Origin: Siphonodentalium dalli
Taxonomy: Eukaryota > Mollusca > Scaphopoda > Gadilida > Siphonodentaliidae
Assembly: GCA_032622095.1 (NCBI GenBank)
Contig: CP136064.1
Location: 262,733,863 to 262,797,862, forward strand
Direction: 5' to 3'
Length of the DNA: 64,000 bases
The notes beneath the pieces were generated by a model. It did not search any database. It was not told the DNA's origin and saw nothing but the letters and a program-made list of their open reading frames with translations. Position 1 is the stretch's first letter; the number at the start of each line of letters is the position of its first letter. The position numbers and the translations under genes are program-made. Shown here piece after piece: positions 1 to 11,990 of this stretch.

Positions 1-353
1 AGATTCTGACACCCCCCTATGTTATAGCCTTGTTGCAACAGTAGAGTTGAGATTCATAATATGTCAACATTGGTCGTTATCGCTCTACAAATTTATATCG
101 GTTCATCCCTTAGTTCCCTGTATCGCCCACCCCTCCCTCAATTTATTTTTTCATTTGTATTATAGTCTCGTTACGTACACATGTTATCTCTTGTAACTTT
201 TGCTTCAACGCGTCGAGTTCTGCGGCAGACAATACAAAACTGACAACATTTTTAAATGTAAGCAGGATTCAAACTCATCTTAAAAACCAAAGGTCCCAAG
301 TCAAGGTCCAAAATCTCCAACACACTGATGTGAGGTCTAACTCCATCTACATA
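1..353. other. Intergenic DNA, no gene seen
   Basis: AT-rich sequence with no open frame, RNA gene or clear repeat that I can support. Its last 30 bases (GTGAGGTCTAA plus CCATCTAC) recur after the adjacent foldback element, so part of the flank was duplicated with it. Confidence 0.5.
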
Positions 354-482
354 CAGTAATGTCCAAAGTAATTGACCATTTAACCACAGCAGAATTATGG
401 GTAATTTTTCAAGATTTTAAATCCTGAAAAATTACTCATAATACTGCTGTGGTTAATTGGTCATGTAGTTTAGGCATTACTG
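354..482. mobile_element. 129-bp foldback MITE with TA target site
   Basis: The two halves are near-perfect reverse complements: arms of about 63 bp (354-416 and 419-482) meet at a very short loop. The ends read CAGTAATG...CATTACTG and each is flanked by TA, the target-site pattern of Tc1/mariner-like elements. There is no coding capacity. A truncated direct copy of the left end lies at 530-554, so a second insertion or a local duplication occurred. The fold and borders are read directly; the superfamily is inferred from the TA dinucleotide. Confidence 0.75.
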
Positions 483-559
483 TATCCCATATAAGGATGT
501 GAGGTCTAATGATAAATCCATCTACATACAGTAATGTCCACAGCAGAATTATGGCGTCC

Positions 560-1800
560 AATATGGTCTTCCTAATTATGCTTCAAAAACATGTATATTG
601 AATATATGGATGTTTATTGGGGGAAACCGATTATTTCAATGATATTTTCATTAACTGGGATCCAAAACCCGACCTACATATGCGGGAGCGCGCTTCGCGC
701 GCGACTGTTTCTTAAGCATATGTGCATATTTAATAAGCCAACAATTGGAATCACAACAGAGAAGATTGGCGGGGGTCCCTTGCGCTTGCGCGATCTGTCC
801 ATCGAAAATTATTTAGACATCTCAAGACACGTAAGACCCAATAACTTAATATACAGAATAGATACATCTATTGCCTGAGTGACTAATATTTATATTTGTT
901 ACAATGAGGTCAAATAGTTGCGAAGCCAGCACCACAATTCTTTTCCTCCATAGTAAATCTTAAAACAACTTCTAAAGAATTATTTATTTACCTTATATTT
1001 GGTATGGAGCGTCCTTGGTTTACTGGAATTCAGATTTGTTAACATCACGTCACCAAGTTAATTACTTGCGAAGTCACAGCCGTAACTAATTCCCTCCATA
1101 GTAATTCTCAAAACAACTTCTTAAGAACAATTGACCAGGTCAGTCGCGCAATTATTGGAAGAGCCACGGTCAATCATTTTCTTTTAAACCAAATTTTACA
1201 TTTAAATTATTGCTTTATTTAACCAAAACAAAAAATTAAATGAGAAAATCAACTTTTACTACTTGCCAAATTTTATCATTTAATTAGTATTTCATTTAAA
1301 TTTTAGTATTTACAGTATACTAAGTCCAAGTCTTTATAATCTGTTGAGTGATCCCACAGTCGTTTACTTGCTTTTTTAGTAATAATTTGAAGGATTACTT
1401 GTTTAAACGCAATTGTTATCAAAATATTTTATGTATTTTTTTTAATTTCTATTTATATGTAATACTATGATATTGGTGGCGTTACCATTTCTGACTATGG
1501 TTTTCTTGTGATTCAATGTTATTTGTTTTTCGCATTAATTCACGGTGGACTTGCATGGAGCGGAACACAGGTTACCAGATACAAAATTGACCCCATATAG
1601 AAGTTTTAAAAAGATGAAAGAAATAAAAAATGTTCAATTCCACAAACTTGTTTAAAATACACAACAATACTATTCGTTACACAAGCGCCTAATATGTAGG
1701 TTGAACGGTATATTATTACTCTTCAATTCCGTGTAAAATTGGTTCAGAAGAACTCCGGTTATGGGCACAAAACTGAAGCAGATTTGCTGTTTTTGTTACT
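560..1800. other. Gene-poor AT-rich stretch
   Basis: A 95-codon open frame at 591-878 has no recognisable domain and composition like its surroundings. A small GC-rich hairpin (GCGCGCTTCGCGCGC) is at about 688-702. Two similar AT-rich stretches (about 895-975 and 1035-1115) share phrases such as CTCCATAGTAA and AAAACAACTTCT, a weak direct repeat. Confidence 0.4.
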
Positions 1801-1808
1801 CGTTCGAC

Positions 1809-1861
1809 ATGATGTCGGCTCCAGCTCGAGCAAAGACTCAAGCTCAAAGACGTTCTCAACG
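1809..1861 (+). CDS. Candidate first coding exon, unknown gene
   Basis: Two consecutive ATG codons open an 18-codon frame (MMSAPARAKTQAQRRSQ plus a split arginine codon) that ends at a consensus donor, CG|GTAAGT. The peptide is rich in Arg, Gln and Ala, unlike random translation of this AT-rich DNA. I do not recognise it, and no in-phase second exon was found in the following 10 kb. It could be a real N-terminal exon with a distant partner, or a chance ATG before a good donor. Confidence 0.25.
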
Positions 1862-2322
1862 GTAAGTATTATACATGATTAGAAGCGGAATTGTTTACTG
1901 ACCCACACAAACCAATGACGGCCCCATATAGGTCGTATTTATATAAAAAAAAAGTTTCATAAACCCGGAAACAAATTTAAAAATTAAGAAACCACTGACA
2001 GCCATGTTGTCAAATATAAAGTAAGTAAGTAAGCACGTGACACTTATTTGTCATTGGCCAAATATAAATCAAATATATAACGAAGAAGTTATGTGTCTAC
2101 GCTCTAAATATTTATGAAGTTTTATTCGTGTCCATATGTATGTCTTCAAATCAGCATTCGTGTTAATTCAATCATGGTGGTGCTGGCTTGTAATTTGAAA
2201 ATTTTCTTCCGGGTTTATGAAACTGAGTTTTTCAATAGAATTAAGTATTATTGTGGTGGGGACAATTTTTGTTCTGTGGGCTATGGAGCGGAATCGGATG
2301 AACAAATCCAGGAGACTGATCA

Positions 2323-2455
2323 TGGACCACCAAGAGTAACTAAGAACAAGAGAAACGCCACAAAACATGGATCACCAAGATTAACTACGAACCATAGAGG
2401 AACGCCGCAAAACATGGATCACCAAGATTAACTACGAACCACCGAGAAACGCCGC
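2323..2455. repeat. 47-bp minisatellite, three copies
   Basis: Units share CATGGATCACCAAGATTAAC followed by TACGAACCA and an AACGCCGCAAAA tail. The first copy is the most diverged. The repeat creates the C-terminal half of a spurious open frame at 2114-2431. Confidence 0.7.
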
Positions 2456-2459
2456 ACAA

Positions 2460-5070
2460 AAACACGAACAACTACCTATAATAGTTTACGCCATACATGT
2501 ATAGGTTTATAGTTCATGTTTTGAGAAAAATAAATACTGTATCATGTTTATATTGTTCCAAAATGCCAGAATTGTTATTTTACATATCTAAATTTTAATG
2601 ATTGCCAAAATAAAATTTGCTGAAATTGAAGACATTATACAGTGTGTAGAAGGGATATCCTCGACATTAGCTTTCGGTGCTTCGTAGGTTCGTGGTGATA
2701 ACATGAGATCCACGGTCTATCATTGTGATTCATTGACGCATACAGAAATATTTGGGAAAAACTTCCACCCTCATGTTCATTACACCATATCGATCGTTAA
2801 TCCTCGCCACTTTATGTGTTGAGCGGGTCACTGTGAATCAGTCTCCACACACATCGCCACGGTGTTGGGTGTTTTTCTTATCGCACATTCTTTACATACT
2901 GTCTGTTTGCTCGGTGTTTGATACAGGTGTATAAGGTGCATAGTTTAGGCCACGCTTATCAGTAAACAGTAAACGAGTCCGTTGGCCAAATGGCATAAGG
3001 GCATTGGTTTTCGACTTCGCTCAACTTTGTCCGAACAAAGATTTCTTTATGTCAAATTAAAGGTCATCATCACCCGGATTAGAAAATACTTTTTCCACAC
3101 TGACAAAGCGTCCAAAGATGGTGAATATTACGGGGAATAACTCATAACCTCATTAAACAATGTGTTTTCAAAGTGTCGAAATGGTGCTAAAAACGCTTAA
3201 ATTAATTTGTTCCCAACCTTTGAGCCCGGTTGTTATGTAACCAATATAGGTCCTATTGCTTTGAAGTTATACCAAAACATCAACAATAATTACCTGTTCA
3301 GCTGATATAAACATTATAAAGCTATGGATATGAGAGAGTGTATCTATTGGATCAAACTTGTCCCTACCCACTAAATTACGCAATAACACAGATCCCGCGT
3401 TTGGGATGACGACAAATTGTACCACGGGATTTTTAGACCAAATTAGCCTCTTCATAGTGATATTTTGCACAATAATTGAATAATTGCCATGTATATCTCT
3501 TCTTTTTTGTGAAAAAAATACTAAAAAAAATAAAGAAATGACAAAAAATAAAAATTCCTCCAGTTATTTTCGGTGTAAAATGAACAATTCGTGGTATATG
3601 TCACTCTTTTTATATCAATAATACTAAGGACGGATAGCGTTCTCCGAAAGCATTCATAATGGTGGGCCCAGTTGCTACATAGACAGTTCACGCTGCGTTA
3701 CATCGGCATCACCCTAAAACATATGAAATGTTACATTGTCATCAACAACCCTGCGCCAACACATGGAAACCCTCCCCCTCTGCGGAATTTTGAAGACCCA
3801 AATATGATTAGAGCATGACATTCTGCATCTGGTTATGGGTATTTGCCATTTTTGACGTGTCGCATTCTAATTTTATGGCACGTTTTATGTTTTTATCGTA
3901 TTTTTCTAAATGTTATATGTTGGTGGGGTAGGGGTAGGCAATTCACATACTACTGGGCATAGCGTTACATATATCAAGGTGCAGTTGGTTTCAATTTGGG
4001 TCTTACCATATAATAGTAATATACAATAAAATTAAACATGGATATATTTTTGTACTTTTCGCATATTTAAATTTAAGTTATTTTTTTAATTTTGCGAAGA
4101 GTGTGAAGAAGCCACATTGGCAGTATACTGAGGGTCAACTTGTTCTTAATATCGATGTCTATAGTTATTCTCATATTATGTTATAAAGAGTAATGGCTAC
4201 GGCAGTTTTTTAATAATATAGAGTATAATGGGCAGAAATACAAAAATCTGATTCACGGATGGAATGTAAACTTGCCAATTGCCTTTTGTCAGAAATGTTG
4301 ATGAAGTGAGTGTAAGTAATTTGGTCATACCCGGTCATTCTCCTGGAATGTCTAATATGGAAATGGTCTTGTTGTGGAGCAAATTGATTATACTTCCAAA
4401 ACATGTATAAATATACAGACATAAATTTACAATGGAATCGTGCGTATGCTGCGCCACTCTCCAATGAAATGAAGGGAATCCCACCAAGTCAGTAACTGAT
4501 TATGAATAAGAGATCGAAAGACGTAAATCTGGTAAAAGTTTCGTCAGCTTTTTAAATATGGTAAAAGTTTCTTCGGATCTTTAAAGAGACTGATGGACAC
4601 ACTGATGAGTTATTAAAGTCAGTTGATTTCGATATTGATTAAGCACCAATGAATAACCAACATGACCTAAATCATAGACCAAAATTTCAAGTATATTTGA
4701 ATCACCGTTTTAATGAAAGAACTGTTCAAAACGTGTGCTGAAACAGATTGGTCAACCAGTAAACCTTCAGACTTTCTCATGATGTCTTTGGTAGCTTGTA
4801 TCATAATTTGATCCCATGCCACAAATGGATAGTGCATCATTATAAGCTATTCAATTAATGTGAGGGAGTGAAACATCTGATACATATACATTTTCAACGG
4901 GGACCAGGGGACATCGGAACACATTCAACCATTGAATCATCAAGCTCAGAATACTAAATTGGTAATATTCTGCTCAGAATGTGATAAGCCAAATGGCCAC
5001 AGTTATTTATCCAAACTACAAGTTAACTCATGCAGGCATCAGAAAATTCAAATATGTAACATCCAACGTT
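2460..5070. other. Long gene-free stretch
   Basis: Only short open frames (up to 84 codons) with no domain, no splice-supported exon and no strong repeat. Composition is AT-rich with several poly-A and poly-T tracts, such as at about 3505-3545. Confidence 0.4.
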
Positions 5071-5073
5071 TTG

Positions 5074-5077
<4 letters not shown>

Positions 5078-5116
<39 letters not shown>
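5078..5116. repeat. (AG)n microsatellite
   Basis: About 19 uninterrupted AG dinucleotides. It produces Arg-Glu runs in two overlapping spurious frames. Confidence 0.95.
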
Positions 5117-5274
5117 CATACAATGAATTCATTGCGTTACGGACGAACCTCGGTTCTATATCTGCTGTAGAAACGCTCTACTTTGCCGTGGGATTTGACC
5201 CAATGTCAGTGACATTGTAGTTCAACTTGAGTTTATTTATTGAGCAATGATTAGAAAGACAAAGTAAATCACAG

Positions 5275-6140
5275 GTCACCCCGAAGATCCATAAGAAGTT
5301 TGGTGATGATCGAATGAGGGATGTGGTCTGTAGGGTGCGCCAAAGGATTTAGTCATACATAGTAAATTCCAAGATGGCCACTGGCGGCCATGTTTTTCAA
5401 CGAATTTCGGACAAAATAGAAGGCTCCCATCTAGAGGTTCTTCGAAGATCCGTATGAAGTTGGTGATAACCCGATGAGGGATGTGGTCTGTTGGGTGTGT
5501 CAATGGATTTAGTCATCCAAAGAGTAAAATCCAAGATAGGACGTACCGGCGCCCATAGTTTTCATTGAAAATTGTTCAAATTTGATAGCTCCAATCTAGA
5601 GGTGATTCTAAACATGGCTGTAAATTTTCAAATAAATTCTCACATAAATGCGGGCTGCGGGGTGTGCCGATGGATTCAAATTTGAAATCTAAGATGGCTG
5701 CTGTCGGTCATGTTTTTCAACAAATGTCGGAGGCTCCCATCTCAAGGTCACCGAAGATCCGTATGAAGATTGGTGACGGATCGGATGAGAGGTGTGGCCT
5801 GTATAGGGTGTGCCGAAGGACTTAGTCAGACAAAGAGTAAATTCCAAGATAGCCGCTGTCGGCCATTTTTCAACAAATTTCGGTCAAATTCGATAGCTCC
5901 CATTCATAGGTGATCACTATGGTGCCAGCAAAATTAAAAATGATGCGGCCATATGCCGATGCATTCAAATTTGAAACACAAGATGCCTGCTGGCGGCCAT
6001 GTTTTTCATCGAAATTTGGAAAAGTTTTATAGCTCTCATCTATAGGTCACCATGAAGCTTAGTGAAGATTGGCTGAGGGATGCGGCATGTACGTCGTGCC
6101 GCGGCAAATTGTTGACGCACGCACGCACGGACGACGGACG
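5275..6140. repeat. Dispersed repeat with diverged ~160-bp subunits
   Basis: Subunits recur at roughly 5285, 5446, 5755 and 6050. Each carries GAAGATCC(A/G)TATGAAG, GGTGATGATCGGATGAGGGATGTGG-like text, TAAATTCCAAGATGGCC, GGCGGCCATGTTTTTCAAC and ATAGCTCCCATCTA. The array ends in a (GACG/CACG) run near 6115-6145. Older copies lie at 11452-11990 and 12588-12760. I recall very similar repeats from molluscan genomes. No protein is encoded; this is probably a non-autonomous element whose subunits expanded in tandem. Confidence 0.65.
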
Positions 6141-6299
6141 CCAACCATGGCAATAGCCCAAACTTTACTTTGTAGCACGTGTGTTTCAGTAACGAAGAAA
6201 CCGACCCATAGCTCAAAGAATGCGGTGATTTTACCGAAACAATACAAATGAGTTAACGCCCTGTGTTTCAACTGTTTGTTCAGTTTTATATAGTCCATG

Positions 6300-6940
6300 T
6301 GCTCTAACGTTATACAGCAACCCTGTATACCATGTCATGAATATGCTCAAAACATGGAAATATTTTATTGTTCTGACCTGGGCCCTGTTCTACAAATCTC
6401 AGCCCCCCGTGGGCCTGGGGTAGATTAGGCATACTGCCCCACTGTGAGGGGTACAAATCCCATAATGTGGTACCCTGTGTTCAGAGGGGTGCATCCCACG
6501 AGGTGTGGTGTAGGAGTCCTGGAGGTACAGGGCGGCCGCATCGCGTGAGGCTGAGTTGACCCGGCTCAATCAATCGTCTAGTCACGCCTATTCACAGTGT
6601 TCCAGATTCAGTTTGTGTTATATGTTGTATTGCTCGTCTGATGTTTGAAGTAGTGTTTTCTATTTTCTTACGTATGATAATTCTGTTCTCTCCTGTCTCT
6701 TTTGTGTTCGTCTTGACGATTGTAGAATGTTGAATCCTGTATTGTTCACGCATGTCTCTTTGTGGGGAGATACCGGGAGTCTGCTACTTTCAGTGCCCTA
6801 AACGGGCCACCGCTTCAGCTATGTACCACTCTTTGGCCCGACCTGAATTCGAAGGGTAGTATTGATGACTCACCAAGTTCCAATGGCTGTGGTATTCCCT
6901 CAATACCTGGTTTTTGGCTTCGACCCGAATGTGAAAAGAC
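6300..6940. other. GC-richer stretch without a supported gene
   Basis: The segment 6371-6560 is clearly richer in G and C than its surroundings (runs such as CAGCCCCCCGTGGGCCTGGGG). No long open frame or splice-supported exon spans it. It may be an old repeat or exon relic; I cannot assign it. Confidence 0.3.
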
Positions 6941-6943
6941 CTT

Positions 6944-7010
6944 CTGTCTTTGTCAGTAGCGAGTTTGCGATACCCGTCGGACGGGTACGGGTACCGGTAG
7001 ATCCAGGTAG
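6944..7010 (+). repeat. GTACCGG-containing element, copy 1
   Basis: TTTGTCAGTAGCGAGTTTGC followed by GATACCCGTCGGACGGGTACGGGTACCGG. The same flank occurs in reverse orientation at about 9628-9651, next to a longer (CCGGTACCCGTA)n tract. The palindromic hexamer GGTACC lies at the core of both. Confidence 0.55.
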
Positions 7011-7359
7011 ATCGGTGAAAATCGTCACGGTCATTTGCGTACTTTGAATGCAGCACATAAAGCGATAGGGATTTGGAACGGGTAGATGTATCCCGTTGAC
7101 TGGTAGTCTTTCGCTAAAGTTTTCTCACTCAAAAGTACATTAGTTATACGAAATAACAGTCAGCTATGCATTAATCTATTTATTGCACGATTTAATTGCC
7201 AAATCTCATTGATACATTTGTCATTTAAGCCATGTTTTATGTTCAAAGTATCGAGGCGGCTTCTAACACTAAGATAACTATGGAACGCCGATTTGTTTAC
7301 TGACAACTGTCTTCACTCAAGTAATGACATGTTATTTTTGGGGAATGTGATTTGGGGGG

Positions 7360-8000
7360 GGGGGGGGGGCTAACCCCGGGATTCTCGACATGTTATGATT
7401 AAGAGAGTGAGTTGGCGGTGCTATACGCAGTCTCGACACAGGGACGTAATTATAGGGGGTCTCCGCGTTGAGAAGGTGTGTCCACCTTCAAATTCCCAAC
7501 TATACACCCCCTTAAACCACACCAAACAGAGGTTTGTGCGTAATTCAAATTGTGCACGCCGTTGGGCTCTGATTCCCCCCAACTGATCCTTCACTGCCCT
7601 GAATATTATTGTGGACTGTTCTAAATGGATCAGTAGTCTTGTTGCAGAAGTCCTGTGATGGGGGGGGGGGGGTCCACCTTGCCGACCATGCAGTACGAGA
7701 ACAGTTTTGTAGATATGAACCTAGAAATTGCAAAATCATAACATCTAGTGGTCTAACACCAGGCAAATTCACGCCCTGGTTTGTTTTTCACAAATCAATG
7801 ATCAGTATTGACGAGCCACTGAATGTGGTTAGACCAGGGCATACCGGGTCGACCATGGTTCGGTCTGGTGTGAGAACGTTTTGAAATCTGAACATGAAAA
7901 TTTATAAATTATTGACTTTCCTCAAGCTTTACATTTGTTGGATATTTCCAACCTGCTGTTGACCATATAGCCCGAATGTTTTTCTACCAAAAGTAGGAAT
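7360..8000 (+). repeat. Dispersed repeat copy, inverted relative to 56680-57130
   Basis: The segment 7605-7760 aligns with the reverse complement of about 56960-57110. Shared phrases include TTCTAAATGGATCAGTAGT, GAAC(A/G)GTTTTG, GAACCTAGAAATTGCAAA and TAACATCTAG. The copy contains a G homopolymer of about 10-11 near 7661-7671; a longer one (about 17 G) is near 7353-7369. The 91-codon frame at 7609-7884 lies in it and shows no domain. Confidence 0.5.
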
Positions 8001-8516
8001 ATTTGCAAATGTTGGTCTAAATCTATAAAAAAAAATCCGCACTAATACATTTTTGGAAAATCAAACTGAATGACAGAATAATTTGAACGTATGTTTTGGT
8101 GTGTTAGGTATATGCAATATCCAACTGTTGACAATAGTTGGGGTGATACACCCCACCCTCTCGCTACGTCCCCTATCGACCCTTTGTGCATAAGTACACC
8201 GTGAATGTGTTACACGATTGAATACAACCGTTCAGTTATTGTACCTTATGTGGTGGTGACTGATTTCTCATTTTAATATAGATATTTGACATTTGAACGG
8301 ACATGGCGCATTTGAACCCCAAGACTGTTGTATATTGTAGTGGCCGATAGTGACACCAAATACTCATATACACACCTCATAGTCGGCACAATCTTACCGT
8401 CATCAGATCGACTTTTAGCTGTTTTCTTTGTTTCGCATAGACGTGAAGCAAACGCTCTTTATTCGAACCATATAATGAATAGTGTACCATTAAACACCCT
8501 TTATATTTAACAAGTT

Positions 8517-8962
8517 TGATTTTTATACGCCCGTTTGAGAAAAAAACGGCCGCATTATAGTATTGGTCTGTCCGTCCGGGCGTCCGTCCGTTAACCTGGT
8601 TTCCGGATGATAACTTTAGTGAACCAAATTCAATAAAATTTGGTATGTGGGTTTATTAGCCGAAAAGTAAGTTCAAGTTCGAATTTGGGTTCCGCCCGCC
8701 AATTTTCACCGGAGTTATGCCCCTTATTTGACGTAATTTGACTTAGAAAATCCCTGAAATTTGTTTTCCGGATGATAACTTTACTAGAGCTTATCGGATT
8801 CAATGATAATTTGGTATATTACTTTCTCCCACCAAAACACAGGTCAAGTTCAAATTTGAGTTCCGTCCGCCAATTTTTACCAGAGTTATGCCCCTTTTTT
8901 ACCAGTTTCCGCCGACCCAAGAGAGGGGGTATTTTGCACGCCCAGTGTAGCTCTTGTTCTAC
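8517..8962 (+). repeat. Dispersed 'TCCGTCCG...GATGATAACTTTA' repeat
   Basis: It starts near TTTTTATACGCCCGTTTGAG, passes through GGTCTGTCCGTCCGGGCGTCCGTCCG, and holds two internal half-repeats. Each half has TTTCCGGATGATAACTTTA, AATTTGGTAT, CAAGTTC(G/A)AATTT, TTCCG(C/T)CCGCCAATTTT and GAGTTATGCCCCTT. It ends at GTAGCTCTTGTTCTACC. I recall this layout as a very common non-autonomous repeat in molluscan assemblies, which supports the lineage guess. No protein is encoded. Confidence 0.65.
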
Positions 8963-8999
8963 CTACATCCGGGTTTAGACCCAGACAAATATCCAAGTT

Positions 9000-9535
9000 C
9001 TTGGGATGAATATTCCCTTGCCCGACCCTTCGAAAGATTCCAACCCATTACCAGTTATATGACTAAATATTCCCCAACTAATATAAGGGGCAATTTCGGT
9101 CTTATATCTGACTAAAAGTGCATGCATGTAGGACATTCTTGGACCCTGGGTCTAAACCAACACATTTTACACCGAATAATGGTTGGATTATTAAATTAGC
9201 GTAATTGTATATTTGTGCTATCATAACATATTTTCTCAGTCAGAAAATTCCATCTGTTCTAGACGACACTCGAACGGTCTGGGAAATTACTTATGAAAGC
9301 TAATTATTGAAAATGTTACCAAAATGAGTCAAAGAAAGACGCCAACCCCTTCCACTTTCGCCTCGTCCCTGGTTAATGCAATCCATTATCCACGCAGATG
9401 TCCATCATATAACCATAACAACAAGTATAACGTCGGCCAAGAAAGCGAAGCGGATAACAATTTCTCTACATCATATATATTGTGCTGCAATTGGCTCACC
9501 ATACACTACCCGTCGATATGCTTAATTCTACCCGT
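9000..9535. other. Gene-free stretch
   Basis: No supported exon. The open frame at 9324-9644 runs into the palindromic microsatellite that follows and gains Gly-Thr-Arg repeats from it, so it is not a protein signal. Confidence 0.4.
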
Positions 9536-9538
9536 AAA

Positions 9539-9651
9539 ACAGTTTGCGATTTCAAAACGTGTACCGGTACGGGTAGCTACCGGTACCCGTACCGGTACCC
9601 GTACCGGTACCCGTACCCGTTTGAAATCGCAAACTCGCTACTGACAAAACG
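9539..9651 (-). repeat. Palindromic (CCGGTACCCGTA)n tract inside inverted repeats
   Basis: Arms AGTTTGCGATTTCAAAACG (about 9541-9559) and CGTTTGAAATCGCAAACT (about 9618-9635) enclose repeats of ACCGGTACCCGT. The whole segment can fold into a long hairpin. The outer flank matches the copy at 6944 in reverse orientation. Confidence 0.7.
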
Positions 9652-9699
9652 CTACATAGCATTGCTGGGTAATTGAACTATGTTAAACCAATCAGGACT

Positions 9700-10820
9700 G
9701 GGCCAATACGTGGCTCTCTGCTGCAGTTAACAACGATTTCTAATCGCAGTTGCTTCACTCGATTTTGATCATATGTTTCTTCTCGTCGTGATATGGCCAT
9801 GCTGATAAAACGACGTTAAACCCTAATAAATCCATAAACACAGTTATGGGCAGTTGTATACTTAGCCGGAAATTAGTAGGAAATTAGCCGTTATTCACAA
9901 GTGTAGCCAAATGAATACTATGGACTAGTTACGACTGTCGGGTACAAGTGTTTTTTTTTTTTTTGTATGATTCGGGACACGATGTAGCTAAGTACTATAG
10001 GTATACAACTGCAGAGTCTTGGTGCTTGTATTCATTCTAGAATTTAATATATTTATTACAAAGACGTACATGTATTGTGATATAAGTTGGCATTGGGATT
10101 GGAGAACACGTGCGAGCCACGTACGCATATATGTAACATCCTCCCCCAACCGCATTTATAAACCCTGATAACGATTTGCGAATTCATTCTATTATACCGG
10201 TTATTGTGGCGTACTCATCGGACAGAGACAAAGGCTCTTTTGAACACCCTACATGTATATACATCATCATTCGACTGCCAAATTATCTTTAATTTGGCTC
10301 GATACATGCGCGTAATTTCCTTTGTGGGTCGGAAAAATAAATAGCCATGCGAAACATACATGCCGACAGCACCTCACTATAATCAAGTGATTCTCCGTTC
10401 GCTGATCACATCCGCTCACGTATGCCTACAACTCCACAACCCCGAGCCCGAGTCCAACTCAGTACTATAGAACACAAGAAAACTAAGATGCATGCATCAG
10501 GTCGGCCGTGAACTATCTACCATAGAATTGTTGTAGCTATCGATTATACATTTTGGAACACCTGTCTGTATGTATGTGTGTATGCATGAATGCATGTGTG
10601 TATGTGTTATAGACTCTAACACTGCTCGACTGATCCGACTCGGATTTGGTATTTAACGTGTCAACTTGACCTCGCCCATAGGCATGTTTCTGGACCTTGA
10701 CCGATCCGACTAAAAATTTGTGTGTAGGACTACTTCGATCCCGGGAGCAATATTGACGGGTCCAATTTCACGTGGGACCATGTTCTCGAACGTGCTGATG
10801 TAGGCATGTTTCTGGACTAT
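9700..10820. other. Gene-free stretch
   Basis: No coding signal. It holds a poly-T tract at about 9951-9964 and an imperfect (TGTA/TGTG)n run at about 10567-10606. Confidence 0.4.
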
Positions 10821-10826
10821 TTGGAC

Positions 10827-11185
10827 GGGTCAAATCTTGATCCAGACCTGACTTTGACATTCAAAAAGATCAATTCAAGGTCAAATCTGGTAAAACGAAG
10901 TATTTCAACGAAATATAATACCTACTGTTACTTTTGTCCCAGGAGTGTTTCGGGTGGGTCAAATTATGACCCTGACCTGATCTTGACATTCAAAATTGTC
11001 AATTCAAGGTCAAATCGGGTAAAGCCGGGCGGATTTCGACGGGTACTTTTGTCGTGACTTTTGTCCGGGGAGTGTTTTGGGCGGGTCAAATCGTGACCCG
11101 ACATGACGTTCACCTTTAAAATGGTCAATTCAAGGTTAAATCGCGCAATTCTCCGAAAATCAGAGGGGAACATCCCGGACGAAGT
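10827..11185. repeat. Three tandem ~128-bp units
   Basis: GGGTCAAAT begins units at 10827, 10956 and 11083. Each unit then has (A/C)CTGA(C/T)(T/C)TTGACATTCAAAA or a variant, and TCAATTCAAGGTCAAATC. Related but weaker phrases (GATCCGACT) occur upstream at 10629-10710. Short frames across it on both strands are by-products. Confidence 0.7.
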
Positions 11186-11451
11186 AGGGTCCACCAGCTA
11201 CTATTATATATTTCTAGATTTAGTTACAAACTAAATACCTGTATATTGTACAAAGAAATGTTTGACAAATATATCTGTATCAATATTACCATACGGGTCA
11301 TTAAAATAGATACGACGAAACAAATTTTGAAGGGTGCATGGTATCAGGTAAATTTTTATATTTCAAATGATGACAGGAATGCGGAAAGTTGAAGTACCTA
11401 CGTAATACTGGCTATCCGAATGAAGAGATATACATGTATATAAAAACCAAA

Positions 11452-11990
11452 ATAGAAGATGACTGCTGGCGACAATGTTTTCCAAAAAAATTCAAAGCAT
11501 TCGATAGCTCCCATCTAGTTGTCAGCCCGAAGATCAATATAAAGTGTGGTGACTATCAGATGAGGGATATGACTGTACAGTTGCTAAACAATTCAGTCAC
11601 GCAAAAGAGGATCAAACAGTAAGATACCAAATTGCTGCCTGTGGTAATGTTTTTTAACGAAATTCGGGAAAATTAGATTACTCTCCCCCTGGTTATCCAG
11701 AAGATCATTGTGGAATCTGGTGACGATCGGACAAGGGGTGTCGTCTGTAGGATCAACCAAATTATGTAGCCATAAAAATAGTAAAATTCAAGATCACCGC
11801 TGGCAGTGATGTCTTCACAGGGACAGCTTGAGAACAAAACATGGCTCACATCTAGCGGTGACCCAAACTATCCACATGAGAAAAAGTTCTCCAATAAAAG
11901 CTGGCTGCAGGGTGCGCCAATTGATTCAAATTCGAAATTTAACAGGGTGTACTGCTTGTGGCCATGTTTTCCCCGCAAATTTGATAGACT
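11452..11990. repeat. Older copy of the 5275-6140 repeat
   Basis: Shares GATAGCTCCCATCTAG, GAAGATCA, ATCAGATGAGGGATATG, AACGAAATTCGG and GGCCATGTTTTCC with the copy at 5.3-6.1 kb, at a similar subunit spacing (about 170 bp). A further fragment lies at 12588-12760. Many substitutions indicate age. Confidence 0.55.

Noticed and set aside
4932-5220. Arg-Glu-rich frames
   Set aside because: Produced by the (AG)n microsatellite read in two frames.
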